Assembly: GCA_021793215.1 (NCBI GenBank)
Contig: JAJYTE010000007.1
Span: 27,435-91,434, forward strand
Source: Bacillota bacterium
GTDB lineage: Bacteria > Bacillota > Sulfobacillia > JAJZYS01 > JAJYTV01
DNA length: 64,000 nucleotides
Direction of reading: 5' to 3'
In this document: positions 36,901-47,079 of the stretch, one piece after another
Numbering within the stretch: position 1 is the first letter of the stretch
Layout: the number at the start of each line of letters is the position of its first letter
Notes under the pieces: generated by a model
Seen by the model: only the letters and a program-made list of their open reading frames with translations
Told to the model about the DNA's origin: nothing
Database searches by the model: none
Program-made: the position numbers and the translations under genes

Positions 36901-37881
36901 CTACTGGTAGATCACCACCAGCGGCGGCGGGTCGAGTCCGAGCACGGTCGAGGGCGACATGAGCGGCTTGTCCTGGGTGTAGAAGAGCTTGATCCCGCCG
37001 GCGACGAACGAGGAGTTCTTGTAGTGCCTCACGACCGCCGCGTCTAGCACTCCCGGCGTCTCGCCCTGCAGCGGCTTGATCTGCGCCGTGTACGGGATCG
37101 CCTCCTGGTGGATGAACTCCTCGTACTCCATCATCTTTAGCGGCTGCCCGCCGAAGCCGTCCATGTCGCGGACGAGCACCACGTTGGGCTGCTCCTTGAT
37201 ACCCTGCCAGTCCGGCACCATGCTCTGGATGAACTGGTGCAGGATCAGGATCTTCTGCGGCAGGTGGTACTGCGTGACGAGGCCCTGCAGGTAGGTGAGC
37301 GCCCAGTTGATCGGCGGGGTCGGCATGGATCCGAACTGCTTGCCGGGGATGTCACCCGGCTTCATCGCGAACTCCGGGTCGAGCGCGAGTTCGACGTCCG
37401 GCTGCTTGAGGTACGGTTCGAGGTACTGCACCTCGCTCTGCACCGTCGAGTGGCCGATCTGCACGTCGAGGATCAGGATGAGGTGGTTGCGTCGGGCGAT
37501 CGAAAGCTCCTGGGAGATCAGCGAGTAGGGCATGCGCAGGCTGTAGTACCCGTTCGGCCCGGGCGAGCCCTGCGCGACGACGGCGACGAGCTCGAGCGCA
37601 CCGATCGTCGGGTGCGTCGGGTCTGCCGCGACGTAGGCGGCCTCCTGCTTGCGCAGTTCCGCGATCACTTCCTGCGGCGTCGCGGAGCCGAGGATGCCCA
37701 TGTACTTCGACAGCGGATTGCCGTAGTACGAGATGATCCGATTGTTCGGCAGGAGCGTCGGTCCGAACCAGTCGAGGTTCTGCGAGGCGGCGCTGGCCGG
37801 CGAGGCGGCGCCGAGCACTAGCAGTACGGTGAACGCGGCCAAGAGGCCGCGGCGAACGGCATGAACGGAACTTGAAGGCAA
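36901..37881 (-). CDS. Secreted protein of unknown function, possible TIM-barrel fold
   Basis: 326 aa with a good signal peptide (hydrophobic stretch about residues 11-26, cleavage near ASPASA-AS). After that come NRIISYYGNPLSKYMGILG, LILILDVQIGHSTVQSEV, DVELALDPEFAMKPGDIPG and VRDMDGFGG. The strand-loop pattern and repeated acidic strand ends look like a TIM barrel. I recall similar secreted proteins in high-GC Gram-positives, but no function. The TTG start is set by GGTGGAG 6 nt upstream; 50 in-frame upstream residues have no signal-like character. It is convergent with the pentose phosphate operon. Confidence 0.75.
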   Translation of the reverse strand: MPSSSVHAVRRGLLAAFTVLLVLGAASPASAASQNLDWFGPTLLPNNRIISYYGNPLSKYMGILGSATPQEVIAELRKQEAAYVAADPTHPTIGALELVAVVAQGSPGPNGYYSLRMPYSLISQELSIARRNHLILILDVQIGHSTVQSEVQYLEPYLKQPDVELALDPEFAMKPGDIPGKQFGSMPTPPINWALTYLQGLVTQYHLPQKILILHQFIQSMVPDWQGIKEQPNVVLVRDMDGFGGQPLKMMEYEEFIHQEAIPYTAQIKPLQGETPGVLDAAVVRHYKNSSFVAGGIKLFYTQDKPLMSPSTVLGLDPPPLVVIYQ

Positions 37882-37975
37882 GTATAACTCCACCGTTTCG
37901 TCCAAAACTGTGCATGTCCACTGTACCATCGAAGCGCATTGGTCTCGATGGCATTTAAATACTTCGCCGAAAACT

Positions 37976-38440
37976 TCACGCGTCTTGGCAGATTGCCGCA
38001 AAGGTTGCGCCGGAGACGGCGCGCAGGGCATCCGGAGCGAGCAGGAGCTCGAAGCCGCGCGCGCCGGCGCTTACCGCCATCTCGGGCAGACGCAAGGCGC
38101 TCTCGTCGACGAACACCTCGAGTTTACGGCGCGTGCCGAGCGGCGAGACACTGCCTCGCACGTAGCCCGTCACCCGCGTGATGTCCTTGGGATCCGCCAT
38201 CTGCGCGCTCGGCGCCCCCCAGGCGCGCGCAAGCGAGCGCAGGCTCAAGGTGCGCCGGCACGGGACGACGGCGAGCGCGAACTTCCCTCCCGACGTGGTG
38301 AGCAGCGTCTTAAAAACGACGTCCTGGGCGAGGTCGAGCTTGCGCGCGACCTCCTCCGCCGTCTTCTCGATCTCCTCGTATTCGCGCAGTTCGAATGCGA
38401 TTCCATGCGCCGAAAGCGCCTGCGTCGCGGGCGTTCTCAT
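37976..38440 (-). CDS. ybaK: YbaK/EbsC family aminoacyl-tRNA deacylase
   Basis: A predicted trans-editing protein that hydrolyses Cys-tRNA(Pro). The fold shows VVFKTLLTTSGGKFALAVVP, a region ending DPKDITRVTGYVRGSVSPLG, and EVFVDESALRLPEMAVSAG. At 154 aa it is typical. The ATG has GGGAGG 7 nt upstream; the longer upstream reading is not family-like. It is a single gene, divergent from the zinc-ribbon/ferredoxin operon. Confidence 0.92.
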   Translation of the reverse strand: MRTPATQALSAHGIAFELREYEEIEKTAEEVARKLDLAQDVVFKTLLTTSGGKFALAVVPCRRTLSLRSLARAWGAPSAQMADPKDITRVTGYVRGSVSPLGTRRKLEVFVDESALRLPEMAVSAGARGFELLLAPDALRAVSGATFAAICQDA

Positions 38441-38474
38441 GGTGATTCCTCCCTTGGACGGCGGCCTGCGCCGA

Positions 38475-38503
38475 TTGACACAAGTTGCGCGTAGACTCAG
38501 AAT
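38475..38503 (+). promoter_or_regulatory. Sigma-A-type promoter of the zinc-ribbon/ferredoxin operon
   Basis: TTGACA (38475-38480) and CAGAAT (38498-38503) are separated by 17 nt. The -35 is a perfect consensus; the -10 is 4 of 6. Transcription would begin near 38510, about 55 bp before the first gene. Confidence 0.65.
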
Positions 38504-38564
38504 GGATGCGGCCCAAACTGCGCTTCTCTGATTGTTGCGCACATCGCTCAGGAGGTGCCGCGTT

Positions 38565-38756
38565 TTGGTCTGCACCCGGTGCCAGCACGCGATCTACCGC
38601 ACGGACAAGACCACGGAGATGACCGCTTACGCTGAGATGATCCTCTTCCCGCTCGGCAAAGTTCGCGCGCTTGCGCGCAAGGCGGATCACCAGTACGTCG
38701 CACTGATCGAATGCCCGAACTGCGGCCGAGAGAATGACGTCCCGATCGACTTCTAG
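38565..38756 (+). CDS. Small zinc-ribbon protein
   Basis: A 63-aa protein with two Cys pairs, CTRCQ near the N-terminus and CPNCGRE near the C-terminus, spaced as a zinc ribbon. The TTG start is set by AGGAGG 9 nt upstream. No catalytic motif is visible. It is co-transcribed with the ferredoxin gene 22 bp downstream and may assist or regulate that iron-sulfur protein. That role is only inferred. Confidence 0.72.
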   Translation: MVCTRCQHAIYRTDKTTEMTAYAEMILFPLGKVRALARKADHQYVALIECPNCGRENDVPIDF

Positions 38757-38778
38757 ATCCGCGAAAGGAGGGGAGCCA

Positions 38779-39315
38779 ATGTTTCGCGCCATCGGAAACA
38801 TCCTCAAGGGGCTCGGTACGACGCTGCGCATCTTCGGCACAGTGCCGAACCAGACGATCAGCTATCCCGAGAAGAAGCGGGACCTGCCTCCCCGCTACCG
38901 CGGTGTGCATAAGCTGCGCCGCTACTCGGACGGCTTGGAGCGTTGCGTCGGCTGCGAACTGTGCGCCGCCTCCTGCCCCGCCTACGCCATCACGGTCGTC
39001 GCCGCCGAGAACGACCCCGAGCACCGCGTCAGCCCCGGCGAGCGGTACGCGGCACGCTACGAGATCGACTACCTGCGCTGCATCTTCTGCGGCGAGTGCG
39101 AGCGCGCCTGCCCGACCGACGCGATCGTTCTGACACCGAACGAACTGCCCCCGTTCATTTCGCGCCGCCAGGTCGTCATGACCAAGGAGGACCTCCTCGA
39201 GCCGTACCCCGGCGGAGACCCGCCCGTGTTCAAGATGCACCCGTGGGACAACGCCCCAGACCGCATCGACCGCTTCCCCATCCCGGAGCAGCAGCGCTCC
39301 ATGCACGGCGACTGA
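38779..39315 (+). CDS. nuoI: NuoI-like 2[4Fe-4S] ferredoxin
   Basis: 178 aa with CVGCELCAASCP and CIFCGECERACP, two full [4Fe-4S] sets, in the arrangement of complex I subunit NuoI. The segments YRGVHKLRRY and ERYAARYEIDYLRC are typical of NuoI. The ATG has AAAGGAGG 7 nt upstream. No other nuo genes are in the window. It is therefore a detached complex I subunit gene or a soluble electron-transfer paralogue; the NuoI assignment is by sequence only. Confidence 0.85.
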   Translation: MFRAIGNILKGLGTTLRIFGTVPNQTISYPEKKRDLPPRYRGVHKLRRYSDGLERCVGCELCAASCPAYAITVVAAENDPEHRVSPGERYAARYEIDYLRCIFCGECERACPTDAIVLTPNELPPFISRRQVVMTKEDLLEPYPGGDPPVFKMHPWDNAPDRIDRFPIPEQQRSMHGD

Positions 39316-39328
39316 GTCCCGAGCGACG

Positions 39329-39365
39329 GAAGCGAGGCTCCGGCCGATGGCCGGAGCCTCGCTTC
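39329..39365. terminator. Strong bidirectional terminator hairpin
   Basis: A perfect 17-bp stem (GAAGCGAGGCTCCGGCC and complement) has a 3-nt loop. It lies between the convergent ends of the ferredoxin gene and glyA. Only short T-rich sequence flanks it, but the stem length and place make termination of both operons likely. Confidence 0.85.
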
Positions 39366-39367
39366 GT

Positions 39368-40612
39368 TCAACCCGCGTACTCCGGGTAGAGGGGGAAGCG
39401 CCGGCACAGGTCGCGCACGGCGGCGCGGATCTCCCCGAGACGCCCGGGCGTGCCACGCGCGCGGATCGCGTCGTCGATCCAGCCAGCGACCTCGCGCATC
39501 TCCTGCTCCCCCATGCCCCGCGTCGTCGCGGCGGCGGTACCGATGCGCACGCCGCTCGTGACGAACGGGGAGCGCTTCTCGCCGGGAACCGTGTTCTTGT
39601 TCACCGTGATGCCCGCCCGCTCGAGCGCCTGCTCGGCGTCCTTGCCCGTGAGGTCGTCGCGGTCGACGAAGGAGAGGAGCAGCACGTGGTTGTCGGTGCC
39701 GCCCGAGACGAGTCGGTAGCCGCGGTCCGCGAGCTCCTGCGCCAGTGTGGCGGCGTTCCGGACGATCTGGCGCTGGTAGTCGCGAAAGGCCGGCTGCATC
39801 GCCTCCAGGAACGCGACCGCCTTGCCCGCGATGATGTGCTCGAGCGGTCCGCCCTGTAGCCCAGGGAAGACCGCCTTGTCGACCTTCGGGCCGATCTCCG
39901 CCGTCGATAGGACGAATCCGCCGCGCGGGCCGCGCAGCGTCTTGTGCGTCGTCGACGTCACGATCTGGGCGTGCCCGATCGGCGAGGGGTGGGCGCCCGC
40001 CGCGACGAGGCCGGCGATGTGCGCCATGTCGACCATCAGGAGCGCGTCCACCTCGTCGGCGATCTGCCGCAGAAGCGGGAAGTCGATGATCCGCGGGTAG
40101 GCCGAGGCACCGGCGACGATCAGCTTGGGGCGGTGCTCCTTCGCGAGCGCCCGCACCTCGTCGTAGTCGATGCGCTCGCTCTTCGGATCGACGCCGTAGG
40201 CGACGAAGTGGTAGTCCTGCCCGGAGAAATTCACCGGGCTGCCGTGCGTCAGATGGCCGCCCTCGCTGAGGCGCATGCCGAGCACCGTGTCGCCTGGAGA
40301 GATCACGGCGCGGTAGGCGGCCATGTTCGCCGGGGCGCCCGCGTGCGGCTGGACGTTGGCGTACTCCGCCGCGAAGAGCTCCTTGGCGCGCGAGCGCGCG
40401 AGCTCCTCCACCTCGTCCACCACGTGGCAACCGCCGTAGTACCGCTTGCCCGGGTATCCCTCCGCGTACTTGTTCGTCAACACGCTGCCCATCGCCTCGA
40501 GCACCGCCGTCGAGGTGAAGTTCTCTGAGGCGATCAGCTCGAGCGTCTCGCGCTGGCGTTCAAGTTCTCGCCCGATGAGCGCAGCGATCTGCGGGTCCAC
40601 GTCCTTCAGCAT
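39368..40612 (-). CDS. glyA: Serine hydroxymethyltransferase
   Basis: PLP enzyme that interconverts serine and glycine with [34 protein letters not shown] and the PLP-lysine motif [15 protein letters not shown] are complete. The ATG has GGGGG about 7 nt upstream and gives 414 aa, the normal length; the longer upstream frame overlaps lipM. It ends the glycine cleavage cluster. Together the genes convert glycine to serine and charge THF with one-carbon units. Confidence 0.96.
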   Translation of the reverse strand: MLKDVDPQIAALIGRELERQRETLELIASENFTSTAVLEAMGSVLTNKYAEGYPGKRYYGGCHVVDEVEELARSRAKELFAAEYANVQPHAGAPANMAAYRAVISPGDTVLGMRLSEGGHLTHGSPVNFSGQDYHFVAYGVDPKSERIDYDEVRALAKEHRPKLIVAGASAYPRIIDFPLLRQIADEVDALLMVDMAHIAGLVAAGAHPSPIGHAQIVTSTTHKTLRGPRGGFVLSTAEIGPKVDKAVFPGLQGGPLEHIIAGKAVAFLEAMQPAFRDYQRQIVRNAATLAQELADRGYRLVSGGTDNHVLLLSFVDRDDLTGKDAEQALERAGITVNKNTVPGEKRSPFVTSGVRIGTAAATTRGMGEQEMREVAGWIDDAIRARGTPGRLGEIRAAVRDLCRRFPLYPEYAG

Positions 40613-40614
40613 TC

Positions 40615-41322
40615 CTAGACCCCCTGTTCGCTGCCGGTCCACCAATCTCGAAACGCCGCGGAAAGGGCGTCGCGCACCGCGCGCTTCGGCACCTCCCGAC
40701 CGGCCGCTTCCCACAGTCCCACCGCGCGGCTGCGCATCCCAAGCGCGTACGCCGCGCGGTCCTCCGCCCCGAAGACGTCCGCCCAGAGCTCGTAGTCAAG
40801 CGTCAGCGGCAGCGCCCCATGCTGCAAGACTACGCCCTGGCGGCGGACTTGCGCCGAACCGAGCAGCTTTCGCCCTCCCGCTTCGATCTCGTACCACGAG
40901 GGCTGGGCAAAACAGTTCGCGTCAGCCTGCGAAGATCCTGGGTCTCCCGCGAGATCCACGGGCACGCCGAGCGCCAGGAGGGCCGCGACGAGCGCCTGGG
41001 CGATGCGCAGGTAGCTCGAGCGCACGTCGCCCGTCAGGTTCTCCTGCAGGGCGGTGAACGCGTACGTCACCTCGTGCTGGTGCAGCACGGCACGTCCGCC
41101 GGTCGGACGGCGCACGAGGTCGACGCCGAGCGACCGAAGCCGCGCGGCGTCGAACTTCGCAGCGTCCTGCCCGTATCCGAGCGAGAGCGTCGGGCGCCGC
41201 CAGCCGTAGAGCCGCAGGCGGGCGACGCCGTCCTCCCCGGTCCTCGCGAGCATCTCGAGGTCGCGAGACATGTTCGCCGCCCCGGAGCGGTCGCCGTCGC
41301 GCAGGATCTTGACCTCAGGCAC
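40615..41322 (-). CDS. lipM: Octanoyltransferase LipM (lipoate biosynthesis)
   Basis: BPL/LplA/LipB-fold protein. The core [17 protein letters not shown] and the catalytic cysteine C137 in [21 protein letters not shown] match LipM, which moves octanoyl groups onto GcvH. ATP-dependent lipoate ligases (LplA) lack this Cys and are usually longer, so octanoyltransferase is preferred over ligase. It overlaps gcvPB by 8 bp. Adjacency to gcvH, the likely acceptor, supports the role. Confidence 0.85.
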   Translation of the reverse strand: MPEVKILRDGDRSGAANMSRDLEMLARTGEDGVARLRLYGWRRPTLSLGYGQDAAKFDAARLRSLGVDLVRRPTGGRAVLHQHEVTYAFTALQENLTGDVRSSYLRIAQALVAALLALGVPVDLAGDPGSSQADANCFAQPSWYEIEAGGRKLLGSAQVRRQGVVLQHGALPLTLDYELWADVFGAEDRAAYALGMRSRAVGLWEAAGREVPKRAVRDALSAAFRDWWTGSEQGV

Positions 41323-42760
41323 CGAGCGTCTCGCGCAGGCGCGGCGCCCGCACGGCCTTCGCCTCGTCGAGGCGGCCGACGACCGTGTCGTGCGGGGCGG
41401 TCTTCACGACCTCCGGGTCCTCCTGCGCTTCCTTCAGGATGCCGAGAAGGATGTCGGCGAACGCGTCGAGCGTCTCGCGCGTCTCCGTCTCGGTCGGTTC
41501 CAGCATCATCGCCTCGTCGACGATCAGCGGGAAGTAGACGGTGGGTGGGTGCACCGAGAAGTCGAGGAGTCGCTTCGCGATGTCGAGGGTGCGTACGCCC
41601 GTCTCCTTCTTCAGGTCGCGCGGCGGTGCGATGACGAACTCATGCTTCGGCGTGCGGTCGTACGGCTCGTAGAAGGATCCCCGGAGGCGCGCGAGCAGGT
41701 AGTTCGCGTTCAGTACCGCGTCGTCCGCCACGCCCAGCAGGCCCTCGCCGCCAAGCGAACGGATGTAGGTGTAGGCGCGCACCAGCATGCCGAAGTTGCC
41801 GTAGAAGGAACGCATCTGGCCGATCGAGTGGGGGATCTCGTAGTCGAGCCCGTAGCTGCCGTCCGCCCGCTGCGTGACGGTCGGCATCGGCAGGAAGTCC
41901 TTGAGCGCCGCCTTGACGCCCACGGGACCGGAGCCTGGGCCGCCGCCGCCGTGCGGCGTCGAGAACGTCTTGTGCAGGTTGAGGTGGACGACGTCGAAGC
42001 CCATGTCGCCCGGCCGCGAGCGGCCGAGGACCGCGTTGAGGTTCGCGCCGTCGTAGTAGAGGAGGCCCCCGGCGCCGTGCACGACCTGCGCGATCTCCTG
42101 GATGCGCTCGTCGAAGAGGCCGAGCGTGTTGGGGTTCGTCAGCATCAGCGCCGCCGTCTTCTCCGAGACGACCGCGTGCAGCGCGTCGAGGTCGACGCCG
42201 CCCCGCTCGTCCGAGGGGACGTGCACCACCTCGAAGCCAGCCATCGCCGCCGTCGCGGGATTGGTGCCATGCGCCGAGTCCGGTATGATCACCTGCGTGC
42301 GCCCCTCGTCACCGCGCAGGCGGTGGTAGGCACGGATCATCAGGATGCCGGTGAACTCGCCCTGGGCACCCGCAGCGGGCTGTAGCGACACCGCATCCAT
42401 GCCGGTGATCTCCTGAAGGTCCTGCTGCAGTTCCCACATCAGTTGCAGCGCACCCTGCACCGTCTCCTCCGACTGGTACGGGTGCGCGGAGGCGAAGCCG
42501 GGAAGTCGCGCCGTGTCCTCGTTGATCTTCGGGTTGTACTTCATCGTGCACGACCCGAGCGGGTAGAAGCCCGAGTCGACGCCGTGGTTGCGCCGCGAGA
42601 GTCCGGTGAAGTGGCGAACGACCTGGATCTCGGCGAGCTCCGGCAGCGCGAGTTCTGCCCGCAGCGCGGACCGCGGCAGGTAGCGCGCGAGGTCGATCTC
42701 GCGCTCCGGCAGGTATGACGTGCCGCGGCCGGCCTCGTGCTCATCGAAGATCGTGTTCAT
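41315..42760 (-). CDS. gcvPB: Glycine dehydrogenase (decarboxylating) subunit 2
   Basis: PLP-binding half of the split P-protein, which decarboxylates glycine and passes aminomethyl to Gcv[20 protein letters not shown] segment, [13 protein letters not shown] and PLP-lysine region [20 protein letters not shown] are present. At 481 aa it is normal for the two-subunit form. The ATG overlaps the gcvPA stop by 4 nt, which favours equimolar synthesis. Confidence 0.96.
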   Translation of the reverse strand: MNTIFDEHEAGRGTSYLPEREIDLARYLPRSALRAELALPELAEIQVVRHFTGLSRRNHGVDSGFYPLGSCTMKYNPKINEDTARLPGFASAHPYQSEETVQGALQLMWELQQDLQEITGMDAVSLQPAAGAQGEFTGILMIRAYHRLRGDEGRTQVIIPDSAHGTNPATAAMAGFEVVHVPSDERGGVDLDALHAVVSEKTAALMLTNPNTLGLFDERIQEIAQVVHGAGGLLYYDGANLNAVLGRSRPGDMGFDVVHLNLHKTFSTPHGGGGPGSGPVGVKAALKDFLPMPTVTQRADGSYGLDYEIPHSIGQMRSFYGNFGMLVRAYTYIRSLGGEGLLGVADDAVLNANYLLARLRGSFYEPYDRTPKHEFVIAPPRDLKKETGVRTLDIAKRLLDFSVHPPTVYFPLIVDEAMMLEPTETETRETLDAFADILLGILKEAQEDPEVVKTAPHDTVVGRLDEAKAVRAPRLRETLGA

Positions 42761-44094
42761 GCTGCGACCTCCCTGAGCGCCTTCACGAGGCGGTCGATCT
42801 CCTCGGGCGTGCGCCGCTCCGTGACGCTCAGCAGGATGTGGCCCTCGAGCTCGGGGTAGAGCCGCGCGAGGTCGAGCGGCCCGAGGATGCCGGACCGGCG
42901 CAGCGTGGCGCCGAGCGCGTTCGCGTCGACGGGGCTGCGCAGTGCCAGCTCGGAGCCGAAGGGACCGGCGAACGCGCGCCGGAACCCGCTGCCTTCGAGC
43001 GCGTCCGCGAGCTGGTGTGCCCCCTCGATCGAGAGCGCCGCCGCCTGGCGCATGCCGCGCGGGCCCATGAGCGAGACGTAGATCGTCGCCGCCAGCGCCA
43101 TGAGTCCCTGGTTCGTGCAGATGTTCGAGGTGGCGCGCTCGCGGCGGATGTGCTGCTCGCGCGTTTGAAACGTCAGGACGTAGCCCTTCCGGCCATCGTG
43201 GTCCGTCGTCTCCCCGACGATCCGGCCGGGGATGCGGCGCAGGTAGTCCTGCTTGACACCCATGTAGCCGAGGTACGGTCCGCCGAAGGAGACCGGGATG
43301 CCAAGCGGCTGCCCCTCGCCGACGGCGACATCGGCGCCGTACTCGCCCGGGGGGCGCAGCACGGCGAGTGAGATCGGGTCCTGGACGGCGATGTAGAGTG
43401 CTCCTGCGGCGTGGGCCGCCTCGCAGAGCGCCTCGGGCTCCTCGAGGAGTCCGAGGAAGTTCGGGTGCTGCACGATCACGCAGGCCGCGTTCTCAGCCAG
43501 GCGCCGGACCTCGTCCGGATCGGCGCGCCCGTCTCGCAGCGGTGCCTCGACCACCTCGAGGTCGTGACCCTCGGCGTAGGTGCGCAGCACCGCGCGGTAC
43601 TGCGGATCCACGGAGCGCGCCACGACGACCCGCCTGCGACCGGTGTGGCCGTAGGCAAGCATCGCGCCTTCGGCTACGGCCGTCGCACCGTCGTAGAGCG
43701 ACGCCTGGGCGAGGTCCATGCCGGTCAGGATCGCGATCAGCGACTGGAACTCGAAGATGACCTGCAGCGTGCCCTGACTGATCTCCGCCTGGTACGGCGT
43801 GTAGGACGTGTAGAACTCGGAGCGGCGCAGCATCTCGCCGATGACGGAGGGGATGTAGCGGTCGTAGGCTCCACCGCCGAGGAAAGAGACCATCTGGTCG
43901 CCATCGGCGTTTCGCTGCGCGAGCGAGGTGAGCAGCCGGCGCACCTCCATCTCCGGAAGGCCGGCGGGAAGGTTCAGGGGCCGGTTCAGCCGGACGGACC
44001 GGGGGATGTCTGCGAAGAGGTCATCCACGCGCTCGGCGCCGATCACCTTGAGCATCGCCGCCCGATCCTCCGCGGTGTGCGGAGAGAAGCGCAT
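42757..44094 (-). CDS. gcvPA: Glycine dehydrogenase (decarboxylating) subunit 1
   Basis: N-terminal-type subunit of the split P-protein. [33 protein letters not shown] and [12 protein letters not shown] are typical, as is the 445-aa length. It starts one base after the gcvH stop. With gcvPB it forms the alpha2beta2 P-protein common in Firmicutes. Confidence 0.96.
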   Translation of the reverse strand: MRFSPHTAEDRAAMLKVIGAERVDDLFADIPRSVRLNRPLNLPAGLPEMEVRRLLTSLAQRNADGDQMVSFLGGGAYDRYIPSVIGEMLRRSEFYTSYTPYQAEISQGTLQVIFEFQSLIAILTGMDLAQASLYDGATAVAEGAMLAYGHTGRRRVVVARSVDPQYRAVLRTYAEGHDLEVVEAPLRDGRADPDEVRRLAENAACVIVQHPNFLGLLEEPEALCEAAHAAGALYIAVQDPISLAVLRPPGEYGADVAVGEGQPLGIPVSFGGPYLGYMGVKQDYLRRIPGRIVGETTDHDGRKGYVLTFQTREQHIRRERATSNICTNQGLMALAATIYVSLMGPRGMRQAAALSIEGAHQLADALEGSGFRRAFAGPFGSELALRSPVDANALGATLRRSGILGPLDLARLYPELEGHILLSVTERRTPEEIDRLVKALREVAA

Positions 44095-44095
44095 C

Positions 44096-44473
44096 TCAGT
44101 GGCCGCCTTCCTGCTGCGAGAGGTAGGCGGCCGCGTCCAAGAGTCCCGCCGCGTCGTCGGCGTCGACGCCCTCGAGGGCGATGAGCCAGCCCGAGCCGTA
44201 GGGATCCTGGTTGATCAGCTCGGGGTGATCCACGAGCTCCTGGTTCACCTTCGCCACCTTGCCCGCAACCGGAGCGAACAGGTCGGAGACGCTCTTCACC
44301 GACTCCACGACGCCGAACGCCTCGCCCTTCTTCAACTGGCGCCCGACCTCGGGCAGTTCGACGAACACGACGTCACCCAGCTGGTCCTGCGCAAAATCCG
44401 TGACTCCAACCTGACCGTCTTTGCGCAGCCACTCGTGATCCTCGGTGTAGCGCAGGTCCTGCGGCGTGTTCAC
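44096..44473 (-). CDS. gcvH: Glycine cleavage system H protein
   Basis: Lipoyl carrier that shuttles the aminomethyl group between P, T and L proteins. 125 aa with lipoylated K60 in [16 protein letters not shown] and a barrel-sandwich fold. The GTG start has AGGAGG about 8 nt upstream and overlaps the gcvT stop by 4 nt. It is also the probable octanoyl acceptor for LipM encoded nearby. Confidence 0.96.
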   Translation of the reverse strand: MNTPQDLRYTEDHEWLRKDGQVGVTDFAQDQLGDVVFVELPEVGRQLKKGEAFGVVESVKSVSDLFAPVAGKVAKVNQELVDHPELINQDPYGSGWLIALEGVDADDAAGLLDAAAYLSQQEGGH

Positions 44474-45579
44474 TTCGCACTCCTCCTGTAGAACGGAATC
44501 TTGACGACCTCAGCTGACACGGCCCGACCGCGCACGTCGACTGCGATCCGGGTCCCGGGCTGCGCCAGCGCGGCGGGCAGGAACCCGAGCCCGATCGCCG
44601 CGCCGAGCGTCGGGCTCGGCATGCCGCTCGTCGTCGTCCCGACCGGCTGCCCCTGCACATCGAGGAGCGGGTAGCCCTGCCGCGCGATGCCGCGTTCCAG
44701 CAGGCGGAACCCAGCGAGCCGCCGCTCGGGCCCGCCCTGCTCCTGCACCCGCACGAGGGCGGCGTGGCCGACGAAGTCCGACTTGGCCAGCTTGACGAAG
44801 AACTTGAGTCCGGCCTCGAGCGGGTTGTGCTGGTCATCCAGCTCGTGCCCGTAGAGCGGCAGGCAGGCCTCGAACCGCAGTGAATCGCGCGCCCCGAGTC
44901 CGCAGGGTATCACACCCTCCGGCTCGCCTGCGCGTAGGATCTCCCGCCAGACGTGGACGGCGTCCTCTGCGGGCAGGTAGACCTCGAATCCGTCCTCCCC
45001 CGTGTAGCCGGTGCGGGAAACGAGCGCCCTCTTGCCGGCCACCTCCACGTCCTCCGCCGCGTGGAAGAAGGCGATCTCGCCGAGGTCCTTCGCAGTCAGA
45101 CGCTGCAGCACCTCCTGGGCCTTCGGCCCTTGCAGCGCCAGCTGCGCTGTCTTTGAGGAGATGTCACGGACCTTGACATCGCCCGCGAACGCGTCCTGCT
45201 GCTCGCGGACCCAGGCGAAGTCCTTGTCGGTGTTCGACGCGTTGATGACGAGCAACACGCGATCCTGCAGCCGGTAGACGAGTAGGTCATCCACCACGCC
45301 GCCGTCCGGGTAGCACATCGGTGTGTACAGCACCTGGTCCATCGCAAGCCGCATGCAGTCGTTCGCGACGAGGTGGTCGGCGAACTCCAGCGCGTTCTCA
45401 CCCGTGCACTCGATCTCGCCCATGTGTGAGACGTCAAACAGGCCGGCGCGCGTTCGTACCGCTTCATGCTCCGCGAGGATGCCGGAAGGGTATTGCACCG
45501 GCATGTCCCAGCCGCCGAAGTCGACCATCCGCGCACCGAGGGCCACATGCTCGCCGTACAGCGGTGTCCTCTTGCCCAT
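44470..45579 (-). CDS. gcvT: Glycine cleavage system aminomethyltransferase (T protein)
   Basis: Transfers the methylene group to THF and releases ammonia. [31 protein letters not shown] and [15 protein letters not shown] are family motifs. The ATG has GGAGG 7 nt upstream and gives 369 aa; a longer in-frame reading overlaps the MFS gene and is rejected. It is the first cleavage-system gene, 16 bp after the transporter gene. I saw no glycine riboswitch in front of it. Confidence 0.96.
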   Translation of the reverse strand: MGKRTPLYGEHVALGARMVDFGGWDMPVQYPSGILAEHEAVRTRAGLFDVSHMGEIECTGENALEFADHLVANDCMRLAMDQVLYTPMCYPDGGVVDDLLVYRLQDRVLLVINASNTDKDFAWVREQQDAFAGDVKVRDISSKTAQLALQGPKAQEVLQRLTAKDLGEIAFFHAAEDVEVAGKRALVSRTGYTGEDGFEVYLPAEDAVHVWREILRAGEPEGVIPCGLGARDSLRFEACLPLYGHELDDQHNPLEAGLKFFVKLAKSDFVGHAALVRVQEQGGPERRLAGFRLLERGIARQGYPLLDVQGQPVGTTTSGMPSPTLGAAIGLGFLPAALAQPGTRIAVDVRGRAVSAEVVKIPFYRRSAK

Positions 45580-45595
45580 TCTCAAACCTCCTGCG

Positions 45596-46915
45596 TCAGA
45601 CAGGGTTCGGCCGCAGCTGCCTGCGCCACACCAGTGCGGTCGCAAGCAGACCGATCAGGCCGACGCCCGCGGCCGCCTCGAACAGGTGCCCGAAGGCTGG
45701 AAGGAAGCTCGCGTAGAGGACCGGGCCGGCCGCCGTGCCGAGCGCCCGGAACGTACCGAGCATGGCCACCGCGGAACTCGCCTGGCCTTTGGGCGCGAGC
45801 CCCAACACAAGATACTGCAACGGTGCGCCCATGGTAAGGCCCACTCCGCCCCCAAGCAAGAGAAGACCCACGCCAAGACCTTGCGTCCCGCCGATCGCCG
45901 GCACGGCGTACGCACCGGCGGCGAGCAACAGGAAGCCGGCGGCGAGCACGGAGCCGGGCCCGGTTCGATCCGTGAGCCTGCCGCCGAGCCATGACGTCAC
46001 AGCCGCAGCCACCGCCATCGGCAGCAGCGCGACACCGGACTGGACCTCGCTCGCGTGCAGCGCGCGCACGGCGTACAGGGGCACGAAGAGTGCGATCACC
46101 ATGCCCGCGGCGCTCAGAAGCCCCAGCGCGTACACGAATCCCATACCCCCGCGCAGCTCGAGCGCTCCGAAGATCGAGCCATTCGCGCCCCGCTCCCAAA
46201 GGCCGAGGTTCGGCAAGAGCAGGACGCCGAAGACGAGACTCGCGACGCCCAGCGGCAGGTTGCCGAGGTGCACCAGTTCGAAGCCGAACAGGAGGGAGGC
46301 GACGGCCGCAGCCGCGAGGATGGCTCCGAGCACGTCGACCGAAACCTGCCTGCGCTCCGTCGCGGCCGGGAAGGAGAGGAGCGCCAGCACCACCACTGCG
46401 AGCGCCAAAGGAGCGGTGCTGAGAAAGAGCCAGTGCCAGCCGGCGTAGGCGACCAGGACGCCGCCGATCGGGGGCGCCACGACGGCCGCCAGGCCGTAGA
46501 CGGCACCCATGATTCCGAGCATCGCGCCGCGGCGGGTGGGCTGGAAGGAAGCACCGATCTCCGCCGTCGCCAGCGGAATCAGCGCCGCCGCTCCGAGTGC
46601 CTGCACGCCGCGCGCGACGAGCAGTAGCGCGAACGTACTGCCGAACCCAGCGAGGAGCGACCCCACGCCGAAGGCGGCCGCGCCGGCCACGAACACGTGG
46701 CGGCGGCCCAAGCGATCGCCAAGTGCGCCTGCGATCGGCAACCCGACCGCGTAGATGATGCCGTAGAGCGTGACGAGCCATGCACCGTTGCCGACCGTGA
46801 CTCCCGCGGCACGCGCGATGGCCGTGAGACCAGGCGAGATGAGGTTCAGGTCGACCGCGCCGAGGAAGACTCCGAGCATCAGCGTCCAAAGGAGTGCCGT
46901 GCGGTCCCTCTGCAA
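45596..46915 (-). CDS. MFS transporter (multidrug/DHA family-like)
   Basis: 439 aa with about 12-14 hydrophobic helices. The MFS loop 2-3 motif is present as [16 protein letters not shown], followed by helix 4 motif [16 protein letters not shown] and motif C-like [16 protein letters not shown], the last typical of antiporters. The TTG start is set by GGGAGGGG 5 nt upstream. It stands upstream of gcvT on the same strand, so it may share its transcript. Drug, amino-acid or metabolite export cannot be separated by sequence. Confidence 0.85.
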   Translation of the reverse strand: MQRDRTALLWTLMLGVFLGAVDLNLISPGLTAIARAAGVTVGNGAWLVTLYGIIYAVGLPIAGALGDRLGRRHVFVAGAAAFGVGSLLAGFGSTFALLLVARGVQALGAAALIPLATAEIGASFQPTRRGAMLGIMGAVYGLAAVVAPPIGGVLVAYAGWHWLFLSTAPLALAVVVLALLSFPAATERRQVSVDVLGAILAAAAVASLLFGFELVHLGNLPLGVASLVFGVLLLPNLGLWERGANGSIFGALELRGGMGFVYALGLLSAAGMVIALFVPLYAVRALHASEVQSGVALLPMAVAAAVTSWLGGRLTDRTGPGSVLAAGFLLLAAGAYAVPAIGGTQGLGVGLLLLGGGVGLTMGAPLQYLVLGLAPKGQASSAVAMLGTFRALGTAAGPVLYASFLPAFGHLFEAAAGVGLIGLLATALVWRRQLRPNPV

Positions 46916-47079
46916 AATGTCCCCTCCCGGAAAGCCGCCCGTCCAGTACTGGGTATTCTTCGCATCCCCGAAGAGGATTCCTCTCCTGCCCATCGGACGC
47001 GAGCGTACAGGTAGTGTCCGAACGGCCCACGCCGCGCCCGCGCTGCGCATGCTAGCATTAGAGAGAAGGGGGAGGTCCC

